Notes: generated from the letters alone by a model not told the origin. A stretch of 64,000 nt of DNA from Pseudomonas uvaldensis (GCF_021271205.1 NZ_JAIWKS010000009.1:124001-188000); one strand, 5' to 3'. Counted from the first letter of the stretch, positions 27,826 through 37,458 are shown. A program made the numbers and translations.

Positions 27826-29727
27826 GTGGTGGATTTCCCTTCCCGTTTTGAAGTGATCGTCATCGGCGGCGGTCATGCCGGTACCGAGGCAGCACTTGCA
27901 TCAGCACGCATGGGCGCAAAAACCCTGCTGTTGACGCATAACGTGGAAACCCTCGGCGCCATGAGCTGCAACCCTGCCATTGGTGGGATCGGTAAAAGCC
28001 ACTTGGTCAAGGAGATCGACGCCCTCGGCGGTGCGATGGCCATGGCAACCGATAAGGGTGGTATCCAGTTTCGCGTATTGAACAGCCGCAAGGGTCCAGC
28101 CGTTCGCGCTACCCGCGCCCAGGCAGACCGGGTCCTGTACAAGGCTGCTGTCCGTGAAATCCTGGAAAACCAGCCGAACCTGTGGATATTTCAACAAGCG
28201 GCCGATGACCTGATTGTCGAGCAGGACCAGGTCCGGGGTGTCGTGACTCAAATGGGCCTGCGTTTCTTCGCCGATTCCGTTGTGTTGACCACCGGAACCT
28301 TCCTCGGTGGACTTATCCACATTGGGTTGCAGAATTATTCCGGCGGCCGTGCCGGCGATCCACCGTCCATCGCCCTGGCCCAGCGTCTGCGGGAATTACC
28401 CTTGCGTGTCGGTCGATTGAAAACCGGTACTCCGCCGCGCATCGACGGCCGTTCTGTGGATTTCTCGGTCATGACCGAGCAGCCGGGCGACACCCCGATC
28501 CCCGTGATGTCGTTCATGGGCAGCAAGGAACAGCATCCACGGCAAGTCAGTTGCTGGATCACCCATACCAATGCCCGCACCCATGAAATCATTGCGGCGA
28601 ACCTCGATCGTTCGCCGATGTATTCCGCTGCCGGTGAAATCGAAGGCATCGGTCCGCGTTATTGCCCATCGATCGAAGACAAGATCCATCGCTTTGCCGA
28701 CAAGGAAAGCCACCAGGTCTTCATCGAGCCCGAAGGCCTGACGACCCACGAGCTGTATCCGAACGGAATCTCAACTTCCCTGCCATTCGATGTGCAATTG
28801 CAGATCGTGCAATCGATTCGCGGCATGGAAAACGCTCACATCGTTCGCCCGGGCTACGCCATCGAGTACGACTACTTCGATCCGCGTGACCTGAAGTACA
28901 GCCTGGAAACCAAGGTCATTGGCGGCCTGTTCTTCGCCGGGCAAATCAATGGCACCACCGGTTACGAAGAGGCCGGCGCCCAAGGGTTGTTGGCCGGTGC
29001 CAACGCGGCACTGCGCGCCCAGGGCAAGGACAGCTGGTGCCCACGCCGCGATGAGGCATACATCGGTGTGTTGGTGGACGACCTGATTACCCTGGGTACC
29101 CAGGAACCGTATCGGATGTTCACATCCCGCGCCGAATATCGCCTGATCCTTCGCGAAGACAACGCCGACCTGCGCCTGACCGAGAAAGGTCGTGAGCTGG
29201 GGCTGGTAGATGATGTGCGTTGGGCGGCGTACTGCAAGAAACGTGAAAGCATCGAACTGGAAGAGCAGCGCCTGAAAAGCACCTGGGTTCGTCCCGGTAC
29301 CGAGCAGGGCGATGCCATCGCGGCGAAATTCGGCACGCCGCTGACCCACGAGTACAACTTGCTTAACCTCTTGAGCCGCCCGGAAATCGATTATGTCGGG
29401 TTGGTGGAAGTGACCGGCCAGGGAGCGGAAGATCCACAAGTGGCCGAACAGGTCGAGATCAAAACCAAGTACGCCGGTTACATCGACCGTCAGCAAGACG
29501 AAATCGCCCGTCTGCGCGCCAGTGAAGACACCAAGCTGCCTGTGGATATCGATTACACCGGCATTTCCGGGTTGTCGAAGGAAATCCAGAGCAAGCTCGG
29601 TGCAACCCGTCCGGAAACCCTGGGCCAGGCCTCGCGCATTCCCGGCGTTACGCCAGCGGCGATTTCCCTGTTGATGATTCATTTGAAAAAACGCGGCGCG
29701 GGCCGTCAGTTGGAGCAAAGCGCTTGA
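27826..29727 (+). CDS. mnmG: tRNA uridine-5-carboxymethylaminomethyl modification enzyme MnmG
   Basis: A 633-residue FAD enzyme starting at GTG 27826 (a second GTG follows directly and could be used). The FAD-binding motif is VIGGGHAGTEAALA near residue 12, and the two family signatures GPRYCPSIEDKIHRF and GQINGTTGYEEAGAQGL are present. It partners with MnmE in wobble-uridine modification. The last four bases overlap rsmG. Confidence 0.98.
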   Translation: MVDFPSRFEVIVIGGGHAGTEAALASARMGAKTLLLTHNVETLGAMSCNPAIGGIGKSHLVKEIDALGGAMAMATDKGGIQFRVLNSRKGPAVRATRAQADRVLYKAAVREILENQPNLWIFQQAADDLIVEQDQVRGVVTQMGLRFFADSVVLTTGTFLGGLIHIGLQNYSGGRAGDPPSIALAQRLRELPLRVGRLKTGTPPRIDGRSVDFSVMTEQPGDTPIPVMSFMGSKEQHPRQVSCWITHTNARTHEIIAANLDRSPMYSAAGEIEGIGPRYCPSIEDKIHRFADKESHQVFIEPEGLTTHELYPNGISTSLPFDVQLQIVQSIRGMENAHIVRPGYAIEYDYFDPRDLKYSLETKVIGGLFFAGQINGTTGYEEAGAQGLLAGANAALRAQGKDSWCPRRDEAYIGVLVDDLITLGTQEPYRMFTSRAEYRLILREDNADLRLTEKGRELGLVDDVRWAAYCKKRESIELEEQRLKSTWVRPGTEQGDAIAAKFGTPLTHEYNLLNLLSRPEIDYVGLVEVTGQGAEDPQVAEQVEIKTKYAGYIDRQQDEIARLRASEDTKLPVDIDYTGISGLSKEIQSKLGATRPETLGQASRIPGVTPAAISLLMIHLKKRGAGRQLEQSA

Positions 29728-30368
29728 GTTCGATGGTCACCTCGCAACACGCCGAAGAGTTATCCACAGGTGCCCGCCAGCTCGGGGTCAGCCTGAGCGA
29801 AGCCCAGCATGCACAACTGCTGGGTTATCTGGCGCTGTTGATCAAATGGAACAAGGCGTACAACCTGACCGCAGTCCGTGATCCGGACGAAATGGTTTCG
29901 CGCCACCTGCTCGACAGCCTCAGCGTGATGTCCTTCATCGAAAACGGTCGCTGGCTCGATGTAGGCAGCGGTGGAGGCATGCCGGGTATCCCGTTGGCGA
30001 TCCTGTTTCCGGACGCGCAAGTCACCTGCCTGGACAGCAACGGCAAGAAGACCCGCTTCCTGACCCAGGTCAAACTCGAACTCAAATTGGATAACCTGCA
30101 AGTTATCCACAGTCGCGTAGAAGCGTTCCAGCCTGCACAACCTTTCAACGGGATCATTTCCCGTGCATTCAGCAGTATGGAGAACTTCAGCAACTGGACT
30201 CGCCACCTGGGCGACGCCAATACGCGATGGCTGGCAATGAAGGGCGTCCATCCGGCCGATGAGCTGGTAGCATTGCCGGCAGATTTTCACCTCGATAGCG
30301 AACACGCCCTGGCCGTACCCGGTTGCCAAGGCCAACGCCATCTGCTGATACTGCGCCGCACGGCATGA
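29724..30368 (+). CDS. rsmG: 16S rRNA (guanine-527-N7) methyltransferase
   Basis: A 214-residue enzyme starting at TTG 29724, overlapping mnmG; ATG 29733 is possible. The SAM site is LDVGSGGGMPGIPLAI, and FNGIISRAFSS and the C-terminal CQGQRHLLILRR match the family. It methylates G527 of 16S rRNA. Two exact DnaA boxes lie inside (29760 and 30103); the first is read as TTA-TCC-ACA with the rare leucine codon. Confidence 0.97.
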   Translation: MSSMVTSQHAEELSTGARQLGVSLSEAQHAQLLGYLALLIKWNKAYNLTAVRDPDEMVSRHLLDSLSVMSFIENGRWLDVGSGGGMPGIPLAILFPDAQVTCLDSNGKKTRFLTQVKLELKLDNLQVIHSRVEAFQPAQPFNGIISRAFSSMENFSNWTRHLGDANTRWLAMKGVHPADELVALPADFHLDSEHALAVPGCQGQRHLLILRRTA

Positions 30369-30386
30369 TTGGGAATACAAGCAAGA

Positions 30387-31184
30387 ATGGCTAAGGTATT
30401 CGCGATAGCGAACCAGAAAGGTGGTGTGGGCAAGACCACCACCTGCATCAACCTCGCAGCATCCCTGGTCGCGACCAAGCGCCGGGTGCTGTTGATCGAT
30501 CTTGATCCACAGGGCAACGCCACCATGGGCAGCGGTGTGGATAAACATGGCCTGGAAAACTCCATCTACGACGTTCTGATCGGTGAATGCGATCTGGGCC
30601 AGGCCATGCATTTCTCCGAGCATGGCGGTTATCAACTGCTGCCGGCCAACCGTGACCTGACGGCCGCCGAAGTGGTGCTGCTGGAAATGCAGATGAAGGA
30701 AAGCCGTCTGCGCAGTGCTTTGGCGCCGATCCGGGAAAACTACGACTACATCCTGATCGACTGCCCGCCGTCGTTGTCGATGCTCACCTTGAATGCCCTG
30801 GTGGCCGCCGATGGGGTCATTATCCCCATGCAGTGCGAGTACTTCGCCCTGGAAGGGTTGAGCGACCTTGTGGATAACATCAAGCGCATTTCCGAGTTGC
30901 TGAACCCTGACCTGAAAGTCGAAGGCCTGTTGCGCACCATGTACGACCCGCGCCTGAGCCTGATGAACGACGTGTCGGTCCAGCTCAAGGAGCATTTCGG
31001 CGAGCAACTCTACGACACGGTCATTCCGCGTAACATCCGTCTGGCCGAAGCGCCGAGCTACGGCATGCCGGCCCTGGCCTACGACAAACAATCCCGTGGT
31101 GCGCTGGCCTACCTGGCCCTGGCGGGCGAGATGGTTCGCCGTCAGCGCCGTAACCCACGCACCGCTGCCGCCCAGCCAACTTAA
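30387..31184 (+). CDS. parA: Chromosome partitioning ATPase ParA
   Basis: A 265-residue Soj-type protein from ATG 30387. The deviant Walker A KGGVGKTT (residues ~11-18) has the extra lysine of this class; DLDPQGN and IDCPPSL follow. ATP-bound dimers coat DNA and pull ParB-parS complexes apart. Two exact DnaA boxes lie inside the gene (30536 and 30869). It is followed after nine bases by parB. Confidence 0.98.
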   Translation: MAKVFAIANQKGGVGKTTTCINLAASLVATKRRVLLIDLDPQGNATMGSGVDKHGLENSIYDVLIGECDLGQAMHFSEHGGYQLLPANRDLTAAEVVLLEMQMKESRLRSALAPIRENYDYILIDCPPSLSMLTLNALVAADGVIIPMQCEYFALEGLSDLVDNIKRISELLNPDLKVEGLLRTMYDPRLSLMNDVSVQLKEHFGEQLYDTVIPRNIRLAEAPSYGMPALAYDKQSRGALAYLALAGEMVRRQRRNPRTAAAQPT

Positions 31185-31193
31185 GGAAACCCC

Positions 31194-32066
31194 ATGGCCG
31201 TCAAGAAACGTGGTCTCGGACGTGGACTGGACGCGCTGCTCAGCGGTCCCACCGTCAGTGCGCTGGAAGAACAGGCCGTGCGGGCCGACCAGCGCGAGCT
31301 GCAGCATCTGCCGCTGGACCTGATCCAGCGGGGCAAATACCAGCCGCGCCGGGACATGGATCCGCAGGCGTTGGAAGAGCTGGCTCAGTCGATCAGGAAC
31401 CAGGGTGTAATGCAGCCGATTGTGGTGCGTCCCATCGGCAGCGGTCGTTTCGAGATCATTGCCGGCGAACGCCGCTGGCGCGCCAGCCAGCAGGCCGGTC
31501 AGGAAACCATTCCGGCAATGGTGCGCGATGTGCCGGATGAAACCGCCATTGCCATGGCGCTGATCGAGAACATCCAGCGCGAAGACCTCAACCCGATCGA
31601 GGAGGCGGTGGCCCTGCAGCGGTTGCAGCAGGAGTTCCAGCTGACTCAGCAGCAGGTTGCCGAGGCGGTGGGCAAGTCTCGCGTGACCGTGGCCAACCTG
31701 TTGCGTTTGATTGCGTTGCCGGAAGTCATCAAGACCATGCTGTCCCATGGCGACCTGGAAATGGGTCATGCCCGGGCCTTGCTCGGTTTGCCGGAAAATC
31801 AACAGGTTGAAGGGGCGCGACATGTTGTCGCACGAGGTCTTACCGTGCGCCAGACTGAGGCACTGGTTCGGCAATGGCTCAATGGTAAGCCGGCTCCTGT
31901 CGAAGCCCCCAAACCCGACCCGGATATCGCTCGCCTGGAACAGCGCCTGGCCGAGCGCCTGGGCTCTGCGGTGCAGATTCGCCACGGCAAGAAGGGCAAG
32001 GGGCAGTTGGTGATCGGCTATAACTCCCTCGATGAGTTGCAAGGGGTCCTTGCACACATTCGCTGA
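31194..32066 (+). CDS. parB: Chromosome partitioning protein ParB
   Basis: A 290-residue CTP-dependent clamp. The N-terminal domain has the GERRWRAS nucleotide motif and ENIQREDLNPIEEA. The central helix-turn-helix LTQQQVAEAVGKSRVTVANL reads parS, and the C-terminal ~50 residues dimerise. It loads at parS (one exact site at 19054 in recF) and organises the origin region. parA is directly upstream. Confidence 0.98.
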   Translation: MAVKKRGLGRGLDALLSGPTVSALEEQAVRADQRELQHLPLDLIQRGKYQPRRDMDPQALEELAQSIRNQGVMQPIVVRPIGSGRFEIIAGERRWRASQQAGQETIPAMVRDVPDETAIAMALIENIQREDLNPIEEAVALQRLQQEFQLTQQQVAEAVGKSRVTVANLLRLIALPEVIKTMLSHGDLEMGHARALLGLPENQQVEGARHVVARGLTVRQTEALVRQWLNGKPAPVEAPKPDPDIARLEQRLAERLGSAVQIRHGKKGKGQLVIGYNSLDELQGVLAHIR

Positions 32067-32111
32067 AACAATTGCTCTTGTAGCGCGCAGTCGGAAATCA
32101 CTACCCAGCAG

Positions 32112-32140
32112 TTGAATAGGGGCAGAACCGCCCCTATACT
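32112..32140 (+). promoter_or_regulatory. Promoter of the ATP synthase operon with internal palindrome
   Basis: TTGAAT (32112-32117), a 17-base spacer and TATACT (32135-32140) form a near-consensus sigma-70 promoter 75 bases before atpI. The spacer is filled by the inverted repeat ATAGGGGC-AGAACC-GCCCCTAT (32116-32137). The repeat overlaps both hexamers, so a bound protein would block RNA polymerase. Confidence 0.7.
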
Positions 32141-32214
32141 CTGCGCGCATTTTGTCGGCACAAATTATGCCAAGTTATTGATTTCAGGCAGCCGACCCTT
32201 GGAGAGCAAAAGCG

Positions 32215-32622
32215 ATGGAAACCCGCACGCCAAACCGCTTGCCGTTCCATCGTCTGGCAGTTTTCCCGGTCTTGATGGCCCAGTTCGTCGTTGTACTGAT
32301 CGCCACCTTGGCGCTCTGGCAATGGAAGGGAGTCGTCGCCGGATACTCAGGTCTTTGCGGAGGCCTGATAGCCTTGCTTCCCAATATTTACTTTGCTCAC
32401 AGGGCATTTCGGTTTTCCGGCGCCCGAGCAGCCCAGGCTATCGTCCGGTCTTTTTATGCCGGCGAGGCGGGGAAACTGATTTTGACGGCAGTGCTCTTTG
32501 CACTGACGTTCGCAGGTGTGAAGCCACTGGCGCCGCTGGCTGTATTCGGCGTGTTCGTGCTGACCCAACTGGTCAGCTGGTTCGCTCCCCTGCTAATGAG
32601 AACAAGACTTTCGAGACCTTAG
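32215..32622 (+). CDS. atpI: ATP synthase subunit I
   Basis: A 135-residue protein with four membrane segments (starting at about residues 17, 40, 77 and 105). It is first gene of the atp operon and is thought to help assembly of the c-ring and magnesium uptake. Sequence conservation in this family is low, so the identification rests mainly on position and topology. atpB begins 16 bases downstream. Confidence 0.92.
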   Translation: METRTPNRLPFHRLAVFPVLMAQFVVVLIATLALWQWKGVVAGYSGLCGGLIALLPNIYFAHRAFRFSGARAAQAIVRSFYAGEAGKLILTAVLFALTFAGVKPLAPLAVFGVFVLTQLVSWFAPLLMRTRLSRP

Positions 32623-32638
32623 GGCGTTTGAGGCAACC

Positions 32639-33508
32639 ATGGCAGAGACAACCGCTTCGGGCTATATCCAGCACCACTTGCAGAACCTGACCTTCGGTCA
32701 GCTACCCAACGGCGGCTGGGGCTTTGCCCACTCCGCAGCAGAAGCCAAGGAGATGGGTTTCTGGGCTTTCCACGTCGATACCCTCGGCTGGTCGATCGCA
32801 TTGGGCCTGATCTTCGTTTTCCTGTTCCGCATGGCGGCGAAAAAGGCGACTTCTGGTCAGCCCGGCGCCTTGCAGAACTTCGTTGAAGTCCTGGTCGAGT
32901 TCGTCGACGGCAGCGTGAAGGACAGCTTCCACGGTCGTAGCCCGGTAATCGCGCCGCTGGCACTGACCATCTTCGTCTGGGTGTTCCTGATGAACGCCAT
33001 CGACCTGATCCCGGTCGACTGGATTCCTCAACTGGCCATCCTGATCTCCGGCGACGACCACATTCCGTTCCGCGCCGTGTCGACCACCGACCCGAACGCG
33101 ACCCTGGGCATGGCGTTCTCGGTTTTCGCACTGATCATTTTCTACAGCATCAAGGTCAAGGGCATCGGCGGCTTCATCGGCGAGCTGACCCTGCATCCGT
33201 TCGGCAGCAAGAACATCCTCGTTCAGGCCCTGCTGATCCCGGTGAACTTCCTGCTGGAATTCGTGACCCTGATCGCCAAGCCAATCTCTCTGGCCCTGCG
33301 TCTGTTCGGCAACATGTATGCCGGCGAGCTGGTGTTCATCCTGATCGCTGTGATGTTCGGCAGCGGCCTGCTCTGGCTCAGCGGCCTGGGCGTAGCGCTG
33401 CAGTGGGCGTGGGCTGTGTTCCACATCCTGATCATCACCCTGCAGGCGTTCATCTTCATGATGCTGACCATCGTCTACCTGTCGATGGCGCACGAAGAAA
33501 ACCATTAA
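32639..33508 (+). CDS. atpB: ATP synthase Fo subunit a
   Basis: A 289-residue membrane protein of five to six helices. The essential arginine lies in the conserved KPISLALRLFGNMYAGEL segment, which forms the proton half-channels with the c-ring. NAIDLIPVDWIP marks an earlier helix. It belongs to the membrane stator. A 134-base gap separates it from atpE. Confidence 0.98.
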   Translation: MAETTASGYIQHHLQNLTFGQLPNGGWGFAHSAAEAKEMGFWAFHVDTLGWSIALGLIFVFLFRMAAKKATSGQPGALQNFVEVLVEFVDGSVKDSFHGRSPVIAPLALTIFVWVFLMNAIDLIPVDWIPQLAILISGDDHIPFRAVSTTDPNATLGMAFSVFALIIFYSIKVKGIGGFIGELTLHPFGSKNILVQALLIPVNFLLEFVTLIAKPISLALRLFGNMYAGELVFILIAVMFGSGLLWLSGLGVALQWAWAVFHILIITLQAFIFMMLTIVYLSMAHEENH

Positions 33509-33569
33509 GGCCAGTCTCGACTAGTCTGATGTCCTTCCCGGTCAAACGGGAGGGGGCCCGAACAGGCCA

Positions 33570-33642
33570 CGATGAAACGATTTGTTTTACCGCTTTAAAT
33601 TAAAAAAACCTAAACCATACGACGTAAAAGTCGGGAGGAAAG
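33570..33642 (+). promoter_or_regulatory. atpE translation-initiation leader
   Basis: The bases before atpE are U/A-rich (GTTTTACCGCTTTAAATT followed by an A-run), then come GGGAGGAAAG and ATG. A CCCG/CGGG hairpin lies further upstream at about 33538-33552. The layout resembles the E. coli atpE enhancer that drives high output of the c subunit, needed in about ten copies per enzyme. Confidence 0.55.
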
Positions 33643-33900
33643 ATGGAAACTGTAGTTGGTCTAACCGCTATCGCTGTTGCACTGTTGATCGGCCTGGGCG
33701 CACTGGGTACCGCAATTGGTTTCGGCCTGCTGGGCGGCAAGTTCCTGGAAGGCGCTGCGCGTCAGCCAGAAATGGTTCCAATGCTGCAAGTCAAAATGTT
33801 CATCGTTGCCGGTCTGCTCGACGCCGTAACCATGATCGGTGTTGGTATCGCTCTGTTCTTCACCTTTGCGAACCCGTTCGTTGGTCAGATCGCTGGCTAA
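33643..33900 (+). CDS. atpE: ATP synthase Fo subunit c
   Basis: An 85-residue hairpin of two membrane helices. The proton-carrying Asp60 lies in [12 protein letters not shown], and the polar loop is EGAARQPEM. The gly-rich first helix ([18 protein letters not shown]) packs the c-ring. A strong GGGAGGAAAG ribosome site precedes it. Confidence 0.99.
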
Positions 33901-33958
33901 TTACTCGGATTTTTCGAGTAGTTTGATGTGATGGACAACGTAACTGCGAGGTGTTGGC

Positions 33959-34432
33959 GTGAACATTAATGCGACCCTGATTGGCCAGTCCGTTGCGTTC
34001 CTGATTTTTGTATTGTTCTGCATGAAGTTCGTATGGCCTCCGGTCATTGCGGCGCTGCACGAACGTCAAAAGAAGATCGCAGATGGTCTGGACGCTGCCA
34101 GCCGTGCAGCTCGCGACCTGGAGTTGGCCCAAGAGAAAGTGGGTCAGCAACTGCGCGAAGCGAAAGCCCAGGCAGCTGAAATCATCGAGCAAGCCAAGAA
34201 ACGCGGTACCCAGATTGTCGATGAAGCCCGTGAACAGGCTCGCGTCGAAGCTGACCGTGTGAAGGCTCAGGCTCAAGCCGAGATCGAACAGGAACTCAAC
34301 AGTGTCAAAGACGCCCTGCGTGCCCAAGTGGGTAGCCTGGCCGTTGGCGGTGCTTCGAAGATCCTGGGTGCCACAATCGATCAAAACGCGCACGCAGAGC
34401 TGGTTGACAAACTGGCTGCTGAAATCATCTAA
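33959..34432 (+). CDS. atpF: ATP synthase Fo subunit b
   Basis: A 157-residue protein starting at GTG 33959. One N-terminal membrane helix (INATLIGQSVAFLIFVLFC) is followed by a long charged right-handed coiled coil (residues ~35-140, ARDLELAQEKVGQQLREAKAQ). It forms the peripheral stalk dimer that binds delta. It begins after a 58-base gap from atpE. Confidence 0.98.
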   Translation: MNINATLIGQSVAFLIFVLFCMKFVWPPVIAALHERQKKIADGLDAASRAARDLELAQEKVGQQLREAKAQAAEIIEQAKKRGTQIVDEAREQARVEADRVKAQAQAEIEQELNSVKDALRAQVGSLAVGGASKILGATIDQNAHAELVDKLAAEII

Positions 34433-34444
34433 GCGAGGGCGATC

Positions 34445-34981
34445 ATGGCAGAACTGACCACGTTGGCCCGACCTTACGCTAAGGCGGCCTTCGAGCACGC
34501 TCAGGCCCACCAGCAACTGGCCAATTGGTCAGCCATGCTCGGCCTGGCAGCAGCGGTGTCGAAAGATGACACCATGCAGCGCGTGCTCAAGGCCCCGCGA
34601 CTGACGAGCGCAGAAAAGGCCGCCACGTTCATTGACGTGTGCGGCGACAAGTTCGATGCCAAGGCACAGAATTTCATCCACGTCGTTGCCGAAAACGACC
34701 GTCTCCCGCTTCTGCCGGAGATCGCCGCCCTGTTCGAGCTGTACAAGGCCGAGCAGGAGAAGTCGGTAGACGTGGAAGTGACCAGTGCTTTCGCATTGAA
34801 CCAAGAACAGCAAGACAAACTCGCCAAGGTTCTCAGTGCACGACTCAACCGGGAAGTGCGTCTGGACGTTACGGAAGACCCTGCCTTGATTGGTGGTGTC
34901 GTCATCCGCGCCGGTGACCTGGTTATCGATGGCTCGATTCGCGGCAAACTCGCGAAACTTGCCGAAGCATTGAAATCTTGA
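34445..34981 (+). CDS. atpH: ATP synthase F1 subunit delta
   Basis: A 178-residue soluble protein with the standard start TLARPYAKAAFEHA and the C-terminal signature region DPALIGGVVIRAGDLVIDGSI. It links the peripheral stalk to the top of F1. It is 12 bases from atpF and 21 from atpA. Confidence 0.98.
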   Translation: MAELTTLARPYAKAAFEHAQAHQQLANWSAMLGLAAAVSKDDTMQRVLKAPRLTSAEKAATFIDVCGDKFDAKAQNFIHVVAENDRLPLLPEIAALFELYKAEQEKSVDVEVTSAFALNQEQQDKLAKVLSARLNREVRLDVTEDPALIGGVVIRAGDLVIDGSIRGKLAKLAEALKS

Positions 34982-35002
34982 GTTTGAAGGGGCAGCAGAG
35001 CA

Positions 35003-36547
35003 ATGCAGCAACTCAATCCTTCCGAAATAAGTGAAATTATCAAGGGCCGCATCGAAAAGCTCGATGTGACCTCCCAAGCCCGTAACGAAGGCACTGTCGT
35101 CAGCGTATCTGACGGTATCGTGCGGATTCACGGTCTGGCCGACGTCATGTACGGCGAGATGATCGAGTTTCCGGGCGGCGTCTACGGTATGGCCCTCAAC
35201 CTGGAGCAAGACTCCGTAGGTGCCGTTGTACTGGGTGCCTACACGACTCTGGCAGAAGGCATGAGCGCCAAGTGCACCGGCCGCATCCTTGAAGTTCCGG
35301 TAGGTAAGGAACTGCTGGGTCGCGTAGTCGACGCACTGGGTAACCCTGTTGACGGCAAAGGTCCGCTGAACAACACCGAGACCGACGCGGTCGAGAAAGT
35401 TGCTCCAGGCGTGATCTGGCGTAAGTCGGTAGACCAGCCTGTACAGACTGGCTACAAGGCTGTCGATGCCATGATCCCTGTCGGCCGTGGCCAGCGTGAG
35501 CTGATCATCGGTGACCGTCAGATCGGTAAGACCGCCCTGGCGATCGACGCGATCATCAACCAGAAGAACAGCGGTATCTTCTGCGTATACGTGGCAATCG
35601 GTCAGAAGCAATCGACCATCGCCAACGTGGTTCGCAAGCTGGAAGAGAACGGTGCCCTGGCTAACACCATCATCGTTGCCGCCAGTGCTTCCGAATCGGC
35701 TGCGCTGCAGTTCCTGGCACCGTACTCCGGTTGCACCATGGGCGAATTCTTCCGCGACCGCGGTGAAGACGCGCTGATCGTTTATGACGATCTGTCCAAG
35801 CAAGCAGTGGCTTACCGCCAGATTTCCCTGCTGCTGCGCCGTCCGCCAGGACGTGAAGCCTACCCAGGTGACGTGTTCTATCTCCACTCCCGTCTGCTGG
35901 AGCGCGCATCCCGCGTTTCGGAAGAGTACGTCGAGAAGTTCACCAACGGTGCTGTCACTGGCAAGACCGGTTCCCTGACCGCCCTGCCAATCATCGAAAC
36001 CCAGGCTGGCGACGTTTCCGCGTTCGTTCCGACCAACGTGATTTCCATCACCGACGGTCAGATCTTCCTGGAATCGGCCATGTTCAACTCGGGCATCCGT
36101 CCTGCTGTGAACGCCGGTGTTTCGGTATCCCGTGTGGGTGGTGCCGCTCAGACCAAGATCATCAAGAAGCTGTCCGGTGGTATCCGTACCGCCCTGGCCC
36201 AGTACCGTGAACTGGCGGCATTCGCCCAGTTCGCTTCTGACCTGGACGAAGCGACCCGTAAGCAACTTGAGCATGGTCAGCGCGTTACCGAGCTGATGAA
36301 GCAGAAGCAATACGCACCGATGTCGATTGCTGACATGGCGCTGTCGCTGTATGCCGCTGAGCGTGGGTTCCTGACTGACATTGAAATCGCCAAGATCGGC
36401 AGCTTCGAACAAGCGCTGATCGCTTTCTTCAACCGCGATCACGCCGATTTGATGGCCAAGATCAACGTGAAGGGTGACTTCAATGACGAAATCGACGCAG
36501 GCCTCAAAGCCGGTATCGAGAAGTTCAAGGCCACCCAAACCTGGTAA
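35003..36547 (+). CDS. atpA: ATP synthase F1 subunit alpha
   Basis: A 514-residue protein with an N-terminal beta-barrel, Walker A GDRQIGKTALAIDAI near residue 170, and the arginine finger in the conserved PAVNAGVSVSRVGGAAQ segment. It contributes the non-catalytic nucleotide sites of F1. Codon use is strongly biased, as in highly expressed genes. Confidence 0.99.
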   Translation: MQQLNPSEISEIIKGRIEKLDVTSQARNEGTVVSVSDGIVRIHGLADVMYGEMIEFPGGVYGMALNLEQDSVGAVVLGAYTTLAEGMSAKCTGRILEVPVGKELLGRVVDALGNPVDGKGPLNNTETDAVEKVAPGVIWRKSVDQPVQTGYKAVDAMIPVGRGQRELIIGDRQIGKTALAIDAIINQKNSGIFCVYVAIGQKQSTIANVVRKLEENGALANTIIVAASASESAALQFLAPYSGCTMGEFFRDRGEDALIVYDDLSKQAVAYRQISLLLRRPPGREAYPGDVFYLHSRLLERASRVSEEYVEKFTNGAVTGKTGSLTALPIIETQAGDVSAFVPTNVISITDGQIFLESAMFNSGIRPAVNAGVSVSRVGGAAQTKIIKKLSGGIRTALAQYRELAAFAQFASDLDEATRKQLEHGQRVTELMKQKQYAPMSIADMALSLYAAERGFLTDIEIAKIGSFEQALIAFFNRDHADLMAKINVKGDFNDEIDAGLKAGIEKFKATQTW

Positions 36548-36597
36548 GCCGCAGCGGGAGCCGCAAGGCTCCCGCTTGCTAACCTGATAGGTGTTAC

Positions 36598-37458
36598 ATG
36601 GCAGGCGCAAAAGAGATTCGCAGTAAGATTGCGAGCATCAAAAGCACGCAAAAGATTACCAGCGCCATGGAAAAAGTGGCGGTCAGCAAAATGCGCAAGG
36701 CACAAATGCGCATGGCTGCTAGCCGTCCTTATGCGGAGCGCATCCGCCAGGTGATTGGTCATCTGGCCAACGCCAACCCGGAATATCGCCACCCGTTCAT
36801 GATCGACCGCGCCGTCAAGCGCGTCGGTTACGTTGTGGTGAGCAGTGACCGTGGTCTGTGCGGCGGCTTGAACACCAACCTGTTCAAGGCCCTGGTCAAG
36901 GACATGGCGGTAAACCGCGAACAAGGCGTCGAGATCGATCTGTGTGTGGTAGGTAGCAAGGGTGCGGCTTTCTTCCGCAACTTCGGCGGTAACGTCGTCG
37001 CCGCTATCAGCCACCTGGGTGAAGAACCGTCGATCAATGACCTGATCGGCAGCGTCAAGGTGATGCTGGATGCTTACCTGGAAGGCCGGATCGACCGTCT
37101 GTCCGTGGTATCCAACAAGTTCATCAACACCATGACGCAGCAGCCAACCGTGGAGCAGTTGATTCCACTGGTGGCGACCCCGGAACAGGAACTCAAGCAC
37201 CACTGGGACTATCTCTACGAACCCGATGCCAAGGAGCTGCTTGACGGCTTGATGGTCCGCTACGTGGAGTCGCAGGTGTACCAGGCGGTGGTCGAGAACA
37301 ACGCAGCCGAGCAGGCCGCGCGGATGATCGCGATGAAGAACGCTACCGACAACGCCGGTGATTTGATCAGCGATTTGCAGCTGATCTACAACAAGGCGCG
37401 TCAGGCTGCGATCACCCAAGAGATCTCGGAAATCGTCGGCGGCGCTGCCGCGGTTTAA
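36598..37458 (+). CDS. atpG: ATP synthase F1 subunit gamma
   Basis: A 286-residue central stalk protein. Both conserved terminal helices are present: KEIRSKIASIKSTQKITSAMEKV at the start and the C-terminal ATDNAGDLISDLQLIYNKARQA. It rotates within the alpha3-beta3 ring. It sits 50 bases after atpA. Confidence 0.99.
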   Translation: MAGAKEIRSKIASIKSTQKITSAMEKVAVSKMRKAQMRMAASRPYAERIRQVIGHLANANPEYRHPFMIDRAVKRVGYVVVSSDRGLCGGLNTNLFKALVKDMAVNREQGVEIDLCVVGSKGAAFFRNFGGNVVAAISHLGEEPSINDLIGSVKVMLDAYLEGRIDRLSVVSNKFINTMTQQPTVEQLIPLVATPEQELKHHWDYLYEPDAKELLDGLMVRYVESQVYQAVVENNAAEQAARMIAMKNATDNAGDLISDLQLIYNKARQAAITQEISEIVGGAAAV

